Source: DATKEH01 sp035546355 (GTDB taxonomy: Bacteria; Acidobacteriota; Thermoanaerobaculia; Multivoradales; JAIOJS01). From it: a stretch of 18,387 nucleotides of DNA. The stretch is taken from positions 1 through 18,387 of the forward strand of contig DATKEH010000028.1 in the NCBI GenBank assembly GCA_035546355.1. Reading direction: 5' to 3'. The translations under genes were made by a program, and so were the position numbers. Each line of letters starts with the position of its first letter. Position 1 is the stretch's first letter. Below the pieces are notes generated by a model. It saw only the letters and a program-made list of their open reading frames with translations. It was not told where the DNA came from and searched no databases. Shown piece by piece: positions 1-6,325 of this stretch.

Positions 1-867
1 GGCGAGCAGCGGCGCCACCGTGCCGCCCAGGCTGCTGCCCCAGAGCACCAGCCGGCCGGCATCGACCCAGGGGTGCCGGGACAGCTGGTCGAGGACGTGG
101 CGGTAGTGGGCCACCTCGGTGTCGTAGTCGAGCTCGTGGCAACCCGGCCCCTCGCTGTCGCCGCCGCTCGCCCGCTCGACGCGCAGCAGCACCATGCCGG
201 AACGCTCGGCGACGCCGCGGATGACGTCGGACCAGGCGCCGCCGCCGGCGTTTACCTCCACCGTGTCGCAAGACACCCACTGGGCGAGGAAGATCGCCGG
301 CAAGGGTCCGCTGGCACCCCCTGGGCGGGTGAGGATGGTGCGCAGCCACGCTCCGTCGGGCGTGGTGACGTCACCGTACTCGGCCTCCAGGCCGGCGAAA
401 GTCTCCAGAGGCAGGGGCGGCGGCGTGAAGGCCACCTCGTGGCGCCGCCCGTCGCGCTCGACCTCCAGCACCACCGGCGCCCCGCCGTCGAGGCGCCGCA
501 ACCGGTCCTGGCCGACGTAGGGCTTGGCGAAGGCCTGGCCCATGACGGCGACGACCGTATCGCCGGCCCGCAGGCCCGCGGCCGCCGCCGCCGAACCCTC
601 CTCCACCCGCCGCACCTCCAGCTCTCCCTCGTTCCCGCCGGTGGTGAAGCCGAGGTCGGCGCGGCGCGGCAGATCTCCGGTGAGGCGGCTCGCGGCGGCG
701 GCCGGGAGTGCGCTACCGGCCACGGCGCTTGCCGCCAGGGCGGCGGCGAGCAGGGCGCGACCGCCCCAGCGGCGGACGATCGGGAGCGTTCGAAAGCAGG
801 CGGGAATCCGCGCCGCGGACGGGCGGCGGCGGGGGCGTGAAGCTGGCGGTGGGGCGGCGTCGCGCAT
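1..867 (-). CDS. Exported PDZ-domain alpha/beta hydrolase (C-terminus beyond window)
   Basis: The 289 visible residues translate cleanly from an ATG at 867 preceded by a good ribosome binding site (GGGAGA, 6 nt upstream); the frame is open to the left edge. A long Arg/Pro-rich n-region (RRRP; RRWGGR at 32-37) and an Ala-rich hydrophobic stretch (about 38-59) look like an export signal, perhaps Tat-like. Residues about 70-148 form a PDZ-like domain (LGFTTGG, GLRAGDTVVAVMGQ), and 165 onward is an alpha/beta-hydrolase fold. The nucleophile elbow is WGSSLGG, with Ser279 as the likely catalytic serine; the acid and histidine lie beyond the edge. Two cysteines (200, 243) could form a disulfide. It follows the anti-sigma gene on the same strand after 79 bases, so it may be co-transcribed or a target of that sigma factor. 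Substrate unknown: peptidase S9/S15-like or esterase are both possible. Confidence 0.82.
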   Translation of the reverse strand, partial: MRDAAPPPASRPRRRPSAARIPACFRTLPIVRRWGGRALLAAALAASAVAGSALPAAAASRLTGDLPRRADLGFTTGGNEGELEVRRVEEGSAAAAAGLRAGDTVVAVMGQAFAKPYVGQDRLRRLDGGAPVVLEVERDGRRHEVAFTPPPLPLETFAGLEAEYGDVTTPDGAWLRTILTRPGGASGPLPAIFLAQWVSCDTVEVNAGGGAWSDVIRGVAERSGMVLLRVERASGGDSEGPGCHELDYDTEVAHYRHVLDQLSRHPWVDAGRLVLWGSSLGGTVAPLLA

Positions 868-886
868 CGAGGATCTCCCGGTGGTC

Positions 887-906
887 GGCCGGCAACATCG
901 CCGGCC
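887..906. other. Perfect 7-bp hairpin between anti-sigma and hydrolase genes
   Basis: GGCCGGC and GCCGGCC arms enclose the six-base loop AACATC in the 79-base gap after the anti-sigma stop. There is no U-tract, so it is not a textbook intrinsic terminator. It could attenuate or stabilise the transcript entering the hydrolase gene. In DNA this GC-rich a chance stem is also plausible. Confidence 0.4.
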
Positions 907-946
907 CGCCTTGGACGTCCCCGGGCGCTGGTTTCTTCCCTGCCGA

Positions 947-1801
947 TCAGGAGTCGGCGGCCAGACGTTCCACCAGCCGCCGCCGGGGCGCGTCGGTGTG
1001 GCAGATCAGGCAGCCGCGCTGGCCCAGCGCCGGCAGCTCCGAGGCCAGCACGTAGGCCTTGCCGCTGTTGGACCAGCTGAGCAGCTTGGCGCCGCCCGGC
1101 GGGTGGCGGAAGCGGACCCGCTTGCCGGTGAGGCTCCAGCGCGGTACCTCGGGTGCGTCGGCCTGGCGGCCGGTCACCAGCAGGGCATCCCTACCGGCGA
1201 TGCGGTACACCACCGCCGCCGCCGGCGCTCCCGGCCGCGACAGGTCCCTGACGCCCCGCAGCTGGAAGGCGGATGCCTCCGTCGCCGGCCGCTCGCTGGC
1301 GAGGGCGGCGTCGAGGTCGCGCTGGCGCAGCCATCTCCGGAGCACCGCGGGATCCTCGGTGCGCAGGTCGAGCGTCAGCTGCCCGGCGGCGAGCTCGCCC
1401 CAGGTGTCGGCCGCCAAGGCCTCGAGACCCTGGGGAGCGCCGCGGCTCGTCACCACGCGCACCGAGGGGGCCCGCCAGAGGAGGACGGCGGCGACCACCG
1501 CCACGGCGACCGCTGCCGCGGCGACGACCCGCGGCCCCGTCATCGCACGGCGCCGCGGGTCCGGGGACGGCGCTTCGACCGCCTCTGCAGCCGCCGCCGC
1601 GGCGAGCCGCGCCGCCACCGACTTCGGGGGCTCCAGCGGGCCGAGCCCGGAGGCGAGAGCGGCGCCCCGCTCCACCTCCCGCAGGCGCTGGCGGCACCGG
1701 CGACAGCGCTCCAGGTGATCCTCGACCCGCTGCCGCTCCGCCTCCCCGAGCACGCCCTCGGCGTAGGCCGCCAGCCAGCGGACGACGTGGCCGCCCCTCA
1801 C
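947..1801 (-). CDS. Zinc-finger anti-sigma factor with C-terminal CXXCH motif
   Basis: This 284-residue protein starts at GTG 1801, overlapping the sigma stop by four bases (GTGA), so translation is probably coupled. Residues 1-50 are a cytoplasmic ZAS/zf-HC2 domain with the HxxxCxxC zinc motif (His29, Cys33, Cys36). One transmembrane helix spans about 90-109 (Ala/Val-rich, ending LLWR). The periplasmic part has the fold often seen in membrane anti-sigma factors (TEDPAVLRRWLRQR; AVVYRIAGRDALLV; SWSNSGKAYVLASEL). A short tail then carries CLICH at 264-268, the pattern of a c-type heme attachment site. By family knowledge it should sequester the adjacent ECF sigma factor at the membrane. A redox or heme-dependent signal is inference from the CXXCH only. 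The open frame extends upstream to 2050, but that part overlaps the sigma gene and does not resemble the family. Confidence 0.88.
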   Translation of the reverse strand: MRGGHVVRWLAAYAEGVLGEAERQRVEDHLERCRRCRQRLREVERGAALASGLGPLEPPKSVAARLAAAAAAEAVEAPSPDPRRRAMTGPRVVAAAAVAVAVVAAVLLWRAPSVRVVTSRGAPQGLEALAADTWGELAAGQLTLDLRTEDPAVLRRWLRQRDLDAALASERPATEASAFQLRGVRDLSRPGAPAAAVVYRIAGRDALLVTGRQADAPEVPRWSLTGKRVRFRHPPGGAKLLSWSNSGKAYVLASELPALGQRGCLICHTDAPRRRLVERLAADS

Positions 1802-2397
1802 CGCGCCTCTCCCTCGCCGTGGCCGTCGAGCAGCCGTGCAAGGCGCCGCTGGGCCCGGCTCAGCCGCGAGGCGACGGTCCCGGGCGCCAGCCCGAGCACC
1901 TCGCCGATCTCGCGATAGGAGAGCTCGGCGACGAAACGCAGCACGAGGGGCAGCCGCAGCCGCTTCGGCAGAGAGGCAACGGCCCGCCGCAGGCGCCGCT
2001 GCCGCTCGCGCTGCAGCAACTCCGCCTCCGGCCCGCCCGCGGCTCCCCACGGCTCCGGTCGTGGATCGTCCAGCGGCAGGAACCGGCGCCGGCGGCGCAG
2101 CTGGTCGAGCGCCGTCGAGACGACGATGCGGTAGAGCCAGGTGCGAAAGCCGGACCGGCCGTCGAACTGGCCGATCCGACGCAACAGTTTGAGGTACACG
2201 TCCTGCGTGACGTCGGCGGCTCCCGCCTCGTCGCGCACCACGTGCAGGGCGACCGCATGGACGTAGCCGCGGGTGCGCTCGAAGAGCTCGCCGAAGGCCG
2301 CCGCGTCACCGCGGCGGCACGCCGCCAGCAGCGCCTCGTCGAGCTCGGCGGAGGCGGGAGTGGAGGCGGCGGCTGGCTGGCCGATGGGTTGCGCCAT
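1798..2397 (-). CDS. ECF (sigma-70 family) RNA polymerase sigma factor
   Basis: The product is 199 residues from ATG 2397, a typical ECF size. Region 2 covers about 24-104: LLAACRRGDAAAFGELFER, then DVTQDVYLKLLRRI and FRTWLYRIVVSTALDQLRRR (core binding and -10 recognition). Region 4 covers about 137-190 with the helix-turn-helix LSYREIGEVLGLAPGTVASR for -35 recognition. There is no extra C-terminal domain. An in-frame ATG at 2439 would add 14 residues; neither start has a strong Shine-Dalgarno, and a TAGTCT hexamer lies 10 nt before 2439, so the start is uncertain. The gene overlaps the anti-sigma gene by GTGA, the standard sigma/anti-sigma pairing, and is divergent from the toxin-antitoxin pair. 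The target genes are unknown. Confidence 0.93.
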   Translation of the reverse strand: MAQPIGQPAAASTPASAELDEALLAACRRGDAAAFGELFERTRGYVHAVALHVVRDEAGAADVTQDVYLKLLRRIGQFDGRSGFRTWLYRIVVSTALDQLRRRRRFLPLDDPRPEPWGAAGGPEAELLQRERQRRLRRAVASLPKRLRLPLVLRFVAELSYREIGEVLGLAPGTVASRLSRAQRRLARLLDGHGEGEAR

Positions 2398-2600
2398 GCC
2401 CCGCTCGAGCTCGACGAGGTCGACCGGGGCGAAACCCATCGCGTCGACGAGACTACCACCCGTCGCGGCGTCGACCTGACGGGCCCTGACGGCGAGGGCT
2501 CGCGCCTCGGCCGAGCGATCACCGACGGCGTGCCCGGGCTTCGTCGAGCTCGCCGAGCGCGGTAGACGTCGCCTCAGCGAGATCGCGATCCGCGACAGTG
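2398..2600. promoter_or_regulatory. Divergent intergenic region between sigma factor and vapBC
   Basis: About 200 bases with no gene. Visible elements are two direct copies of CCTGACGG (2475-2482 and 2485-2492) exactly ten bases, one helical turn, apart; a TAGTCT -10-like hexamer on the minus strand (2455-2450); and a perfect ten-base palindrome GATCGCGATC (2581-2590). The direct repeat lies about 36-54 bases upstream of the alternative sigma start, where a regulator or ECF -35 element could sit. No ECF consensus (AAC ... CGTC) is convincing. Confidence 0.35.
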
Positions 2601-2616
2601 ATATGGTTACCCATAT
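2601..2616. promoter_or_regulatory. Palindrome over the vapB start, candidate VapB operator
   Basis: ATATGG-TTAC-CCATAT is an inverted repeat with perfect 6-bp arms and a 4-bp spacer. It is the most AT-rich patch in the surroundings and reaches into the start codon at 2615. Ribbon-helix-helix antitoxins commonly autorepress by binding such short palindromes at their own promoter. TATGGT within it (2602-2607) could be the -10 element, giving a transcript that starts at or next to the ATG. Confidence 0.55.
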
Positions 2617-2860
2617 GAAGACGACCATAGAGATTGCCGACCCGGTCCTCGAGAAGGCGAAGGAGGTCGCGCAGCGCGAAGGAACCACCCTGCGGAGCCT
2701 CGTCGAGGAGGGCCTGCGCCTCGCGCTGGAGCGCCGGCTGCGAGGCGAGCCCTTCCGGCTGCGTGACGCCAGCGTCGAAGGCCAGGGTCTGCGACCGGAG
2801 CTCGCAGGCTCGTCGTGGGACGAGGTCCGCGATCTCGCCTACGAGGGCCACGGCACGTGA
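2615..2860 (+). CDS. vapB: VapB-type antitoxin
   Basis: This 81-residue protein begins MKTTIEIADPVLEKAKEVAQ, the short beta-strand then helix of ribbon-helix-helix / DUF2191-type VapB antitoxins. The second helix follows (TTLRSLVEEGLRLALERRL, about 24-42). The C-terminal half (WDEVRDLAYEG) is the kind of extended acidic/aromatic tail that wraps the toxin. The ATG at 2615 is preferred because family members start right at the MKTTI strand; an in-frame ATG at 2603 would add MVTH. Neither has a Shine-Dalgarno, which fits a leaderless message. The stop overlaps the toxin start by GTGA, and the palindrome over the start suggests autoregulation. Confidence 0.88.
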   Translation: MKTTIEIADPVLEKAKEVAQREGTTLRSLVEEGLRLALERRLRGEPFRLRDASVEGQGLRPELAGSSWDEVRDLAYEGHGT

Positions 2861-3288
2861 TCGCCGTCGATTCGAATCTCCTCGTCTACGCCCATCGCCG
2901 CGACTCGGAGTGGCACGAGCCGGCGCGACGAGAGATCACCTCCCTGGCCGAGAGCGCCGCGGCCTGGGCGATCCCCTGGCCTTGCCTGTACGAGTTCTAC
3001 GCCATCGTGACCCACCCCGGGATCTATCGGCCCCCGACGTCACCGGCAAAGGCGATCGACCAGATCGAAGCCTGGCTCGAGTCGCCGAGCCTGGTGCTTC
3101 TCGCCGAGACCGGCTCGTACTCCTCGGTGCTCGCCGACCTCCTGCGCTCCTCGCGGCCCCGCGGTCCGAAGGTGCACGACGCCTGCATCGCCGCCCTCTG
3201 CGTGCACGGGGGAGCGCGTGAGCTGCTGAGCGCGGACCGGGACTTCTCGCGATTCCCGGCGCTGGCCACCCGCAATCCCCTGGTTTGA
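2857..3288 (+). CDS. vapC: VapC-type PIN-domain ribonuclease toxin
   Basis: The 143-residue protein starts at GTG 2857, giving VIAVDSNLLVYAHRRDSEWH, the canonical PIN N-terminus. The acidic metal-binding residues are present: Asp5 (AVDSN), Glu46 (LYEFYAIVT), Asp108 (VHDACIAAL) and Asp127/Asp129 (SADRDFSRF). The length is normal and nothing suggests decay. VapC toxins are Mg2+-dependent endoribonucleases that cut tRNA or rRNA and are neutralised by VapB; the RNA target cannot be read from sequence. A longer in-frame start at 2815 would run inside vapB and adds no PIN sequence, so the GTGA-coupled start is chosen. The remaining 101 bases to the next gene hold no other gene. Confidence 0.92.
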   Translation: MIAVDSNLLVYAHRRDSEWHEPARREITSLAESAAAWAIPWPCLYEFYAIVTHPGIYRPPTSPAKAIDQIEAWLESPSLVLLAETGSYSSVLADLLRSSRPRGPKVHDACIAALCVHGGARELLSADRDFSRFPALATRNPLV

Positions 3289-3375
3289 ACGGAGGTCGCT
3301 CACCGGGTCGAGTGCCTTCGGGGCGCGGACGCGGTCGTCCTGACGAACGTCCACTTCCACCGCTGGCAGCCGATG

Positions 3376-3381
3376 TATCCT
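3376..3381 (+). promoter_or_regulatory. Possible -10 element for the M16 peptidase gene
   Basis: TATCCT lies eight bases before ATG 3390, in an otherwise GC-rich gap. If used, the leader would be only one or two bases, although GGAG (3383-3386) also sits between it and the start. No clear -35 hexamer is seen. Confidence 0.3.
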
Positions 3382-3389
3382 CGGAGATC

Positions 3390-6182
3390 ATGAACGTCCC
3401 TCGGACTCTTCCCCTGTTCGCCCTGGCCGTGACGCTCGCCCTGCCGTCCGCGGCGGCGGCCGCACCCGCGGCGGTGCCCGCCCCGGCCATCGACGTCGAG
3501 GCCCTGCGCATCCCGCACCACACCTTCACCCTGGGCAACGGATTGCGGGTGATCGTCCACGAGGACCCCAGCGTCCCCATCGTCGCGGTCAACCTCTGGT
3601 ACCACGTCGGCTCGCGCAACGAGCGGCGGGGGCGCACCGGCTTCGCCCACCTGTTCGAGCACTTCTTCTTCAACGGCAGCGAGAACTACCCGCACGGCTT
3701 CCGCGAGGCCATGGACGACCTCGGCGCCAACAACCGCAACGGCACCACCAACGGCGACCGCACCAATTTTTTCGAGGACGTGCCGGTCTCCGCGCTCGAG
3801 CGCACCCTCTACCTCGAGGCGGACCGCATGGGCTTCCTCGCCGGCCACATCTCGCAGGAGATGCTCGAGCGCGAGCGCGGCGTGGTGCAGAACGAGAAGC
3901 GGCAGGGGGAGAACCAGCCCTACGGCCGGGTGTTCCAGCGCATCACCGAGGCGATGCATCCCTACTCCCACCCCTACAGCTGGTCCACCATCGGCAGCAT
4001 GGAGGACCTCGACGCCGCCACCCTCGAGGACGTCAAGGAGTGGTACGCCACCTACTACGGCCCGAACAACGGCGTGCTGTCGCTGGCCGGTGACATCACC
4101 GTCGAGCGGGCGCGCGAGCTGGTGGAGTGCTACTTCGGCGCCATCCCGCCGGGGCCGCCGCTGGAGCGCCTGGCCGACTGGACGCCACGCCTGGACGCGC
4201 ACCTGCGCGACACCATGCAGGACCGGGTGCCGCAGGCGCGCATCTACCGCGTCTACCACGCGCCGTCCTGGGGCGAGCCCGCCCTGCACCACCTGGAGCT
4301 GCTGACCAGCGTGCTGTCGGGGAGCAAGAGCTCGCCGCTGGACCGGCGGCTGGTCTACGAGACGCAGCTCGCCACCGAGGTCTTCGCCGGGACCTGGGAG
4401 CGCGAGCTGGGGAGCCTGTTCCTGGTCGTGGCCACCGTCAAGGCGGGGGTGGAGCCGGCGCTCGTCGAGCGGGAGCTCGACGCCGTGGTGGCCGATCTGC
4501 TGGAGGAGGGCCCCGCCGCCGACGAGCTGCAGCGCGCCGCCAGCCGCCTGATCGCCGCGCATACCCGCGGCGCCGAGCGGCTGGGCGGCTTCGGCGGCCG
4601 CTCGGACGTGCTGGCCGAGAGCCTCACCTTCGGCGACGACAGCGAGGCCTACCTCGCCCGCCTGCGCGACCTCGCGGGCGCCACCGCCGAGCAGGTGCGA
4701 GACGCCGGCCGCGAGTGGCTCGGCCGCCACCACTACACGCTGACCGTCGAGCCGTTCCCCGAGCTCGCCGCGGCCCAGGAGACGCTGGACCGCTCGGTGC
4801 TCCCCGACCTCGGCGAGCCGCCGGAGGTGCCGTTCCCGCGGGTGCAGCGCGCCACGCTGGACAACGGCCTCGAGGTGCTGCTGCTCGAGCGCCACAACGT
4901 CCCACTGGTGCGGGTGACGATGGCCGTCGACGCCGGCTACGCGGCGGACCCGGCCGGCCGCGAGGGCCTGGCCTCCCTGGCAGTCGACCTGATGGACGAG
5001 GGCACCGCCGGCCGCGACGCCTTCGCCATCGCCGACGCCCTGGATGCGCTCGGCGCCGAGCTCGACACCGCCAGCACGCTGGACCTGTCGCTGGTGCAGC
5101 TCGGCGCGCTCGCCCCCAACCTCGAGCCGTCGCTGGCGGTGTTCGCCGACGTCGTGCTCCACCCGGCGTTCCCCGAGGAGATGGTGGCACTCGAGACGCG
5201 GCGGCGGATCGCCCGCATCGGCCAGGAGAAGGCGCAACCGCTGGCGGCGGCGCAGCGGCTGGTGCCGCCGCTCATCTACCCCGCCGGCCACGCCTACGCC
5301 AAGCCGCTGACCGGCTCCGGCTACGAGGCCACCGTCGAGGCGCTCGGCCGCGACGACCTCGCGGCCTGGCATCGCACCCGGTTCCGCCCCGGCAACGCGA
5401 CGCTGATCGTCACCGGCGACGTCACCATGGAACGGCTGTTGCCGCTGCTGCGCGAGGCGCTCGGCGGCTGGCAGGACGCGCCCGTGCCGGTCAAGGAGCT
5501 GTCACCCGCCGCCACCGCGGCGGCCGGCAAGGTCTACCTCGTCGACAAGCCGGGCGCGCCGCAGTCGGTTCTGGTGGCCGCCCACGTCTCCGAGCCCGGC
5601 GGCCAGCCGGAGGACCTGGCCATGGAGGCGGTGATGCGCACCTTCGGCGGCATGGCCACCTCGCGGCTCAACCGCAACCTGCGGCTCGACAAGCACTGGA
5701 GCTACGGCGCCTGGGGCCTGCTGTGGGACGCCCGCGGCCAGCGGCCGCTGCTGGTGGTGGCGCCGGTGCAGACCGACAAGACGGTGGAGGCGCTGCGCGA
5801 GGTGGTCGCCGAGATCCGCGGCATCGCCGGGGAGCGGCCGGTGGTGGGGGAGGAGCTCGCCAGCATCCAGCGCAACATGGTGTCGCGCCTGCCCGGCCGC
5901 TTCGAGACGCTGGCGGCGCTGGAGAGCGCGGCGCTGGACATCGTCGGCCTGGGCTACCCGGAGGAGTACTACACCGAGTACGCCGCCAACGTGCGCCGGC
6001 TCGGTGAGGCGGATCTCGCCGCGGCGGCGCGCCGGTTCATCCGTCCCGACGAGCTCGCCTGGGTGATCCTCGGCGACCGCGAGCAGATCGAGCAGGGGGT
6101 GCGCGAGCTGGGCCTCGGCGAGGTGGTGCTGCTCGATGCCGACGGCGCGGTGATGGAGCAGAGGGCTCCCGGCCCGCCGTAG
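3390..6182 (+). CDS. Secreted M16 family zinc metallopeptidase (insulinase/pitrilysin-like), two-domain
   Basis: The 930-residue protein starts at ATG 3390 with GGAG just upstream. Residues 1-25 are a signal peptide (LPLFALAVTLALPSAAAAA), so it is exported. The first M16 domain carries the inverted zinc motif HLFEH (His87, Glu90, His91) with a downstream Glu, probably Glu169 in GVVQNEK. An M16 C-terminal module follows (ATLEDVKEWYATYYGPNNG, about 215-430). The second half begins near 485 (RATLDNGLEVLLLERHNVP) and repeats the fold without an HXXEH (LASLAVDLMDEG), so it is the non-catalytic partner domain fused in one chain. Such periplasmic proteins degrade peptides or process small proteins; the substrate is unknown. 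It stands alone: 101 bases after vapC, and followed by hairpin repeats that start on its stop codon. Confidence 0.95.
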   Translation: MNVPRTLPLFALAVTLALPSAAAAAPAAVPAPAIDVEALRIPHHTFTLGNGLRVIVHEDPSVPIVAVNLWYHVGSRNERRGRTGFAHLFEHFFFNGSENYPHGFREAMDDLGANNRNGTTNGDRTNFFEDVPVSALERTLYLEADRMGFLAGHISQEMLERERGVVQNEKRQGENQPYGRVFQRITEAMHPYSHPYSWSTIGSMEDLDAATLEDVKEWYATYYGPNNGVLSLAGDITVERARELVECYFGAIPPGPPLERLADWTPRLDAHLRDTMQDRVPQARIYRVYHAPSWGEPALHHLELLTSVLSGSKSSPLDRRLVYETQLATEVFAGTWERELGSLFLVVATVKAGVEPALVERELDAVVADLLEEGPAADELQRAASRLIAAHTRGAERLGGFGGRSDVLAESLTFGDDSEAYLARLRDLAGATAEQVRDAGREWLGRHHYTLTVEPFPELAAAQETLDRSVLPDLGEPPEVPFPRVQRATLDNGLEVLLLERHNVPLVRVTMAVDAGYAADPAGREGLASLAVDLMDEGTAGRDAFAIADALDALGAELDTASTLDLSLVQLGALAPNLEPSLAVFADVVLHPAFPEEMVALETRRRIARIGQEKAQPLAAAQRLVPPLIYPAGHAYAKPLTGSGYEATVEALGRDDLAAWHRTRFRPGNATLIVTGDVTMERLLPLLREALGGWQDAPVPVKELSPAATAAAGKVYLVDKPGAPQSVLVAAHVSEPGGQPEDLAMEAVMRTFGGMATSRLNRNLRLDKHWSYGAWGLLWDARGQRPLLVVAPVQTDKTVEALREVVAEIRGIAGERPVVGEELASIQRNMVSRLPGRFETLAALESAALDIVGLGYPEEYYTEYAANVRRLGEADLAAAARRFIRPDELAWVILGDREQIEQGVRELGLGEVVLLDADGAVMEQRAPGPP

Positions 6183-6206
6183 GGGGCGGGCCTCGGTCCC
6201 CGCCCG
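6178..6206 (+). repeat. GTAGGGG-type palindromic repeat, copy 1
   Basis: The copy begins CGTAGGGGGCGGG and includes the TAG stop of the peptidase gene. GGGCGGG (6184-6190) pairs with CCCGCCC (6199-6205) across an eight-base loop. It is the first of three units in the 143-base gap before allantoinase and may help end transcription or protect the mRNA 3' end. Confidence 0.6.
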
Positions 6207-6211
6207 GGCGT

Positions 6212-6240
6212 CGTAGGGGCGGGGTTCCCTCCCCGCCCGG
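6212..6240 (+). repeat. GTAGGGG-type palindromic repeat, copy 2
   Basis: It begins CGTAGGGGCGGGG and is a tandem neighbour of copy 1, offset by 34 bases. GGGCGGGG (6217-6224) pairs perfectly with CCCCGCCC (6231-6238) around the six-base loop TTCCCT. There is no U-run after the stem. Confidence 0.65.
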
Positions 6241-6250
6241 GGCGCCGTGC

Positions 6251-6284
6251 CCTACCCGGGCGGCCACGGAGGGCCGCCCCTCCG
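6251..6284 (-). repeat. GTAGGGG-type palindromic repeat, copy 3 (variant, inverted)
   Basis: GGGCGGCC (6258-6265) pairs perfectly with GGCCGCCC (6272-6279) around ACGGAG. Read on the minus strand the unit begins GGAGGGGCGGCC, a one-base variant of the family start, so the orientation is opposite to copies 1 and 2. Confidence 0.55.
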
Positions 6285-6313
6285 CCGGCCGCGCACGGGC
6301 CACGTCGCTGGGT

Positions 6314-6319
6314 TACATT
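6314..6319 (+). promoter_or_regulatory. Possible -10 element for the allantoinase operon
   Basis: TACATT (four of six matches to TATAAT) sits six bases before GTG 6326, and no Shine-Dalgarno is present. The spacing would put the transcript start on the initiation codon, so the message may be leaderless. No -35 hexamer is evident. Confidence 0.35.
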
Positions 6320-6325
6320 CCTCGC

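Noticed and set aside
713..898. A 61-residue minus-strand open frame starting at ATG 898
   Set aside because: It is in a different frame from the PDZ hydrolase, shows no domain, and the hydrolase frame has the good ribosome binding site at 867.
3289..3389. A possible small gene or RNA between vapC and the M16 peptidase
   Set aside because: Only a weak GGACG/CGTCC pairing and a -10-like hexamer are visible; no start, frame or conserved RNA shape supports a gene.
3300..5372. A 690-residue open frame antisense to the M16 peptidase
   Set aside because: Low-complexity composition typical of the strand opposite a GC-rich gene, no recognisable domain, and the sense frame carries the HXXEH motif and signal peptide.
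6178..6284. A CRISPR-like array in the repeat cluster
   Set aside because: Units are self-complementary, variable in stem sequence and in both orientations, with no regular unique spacers and no cas genes nearby.
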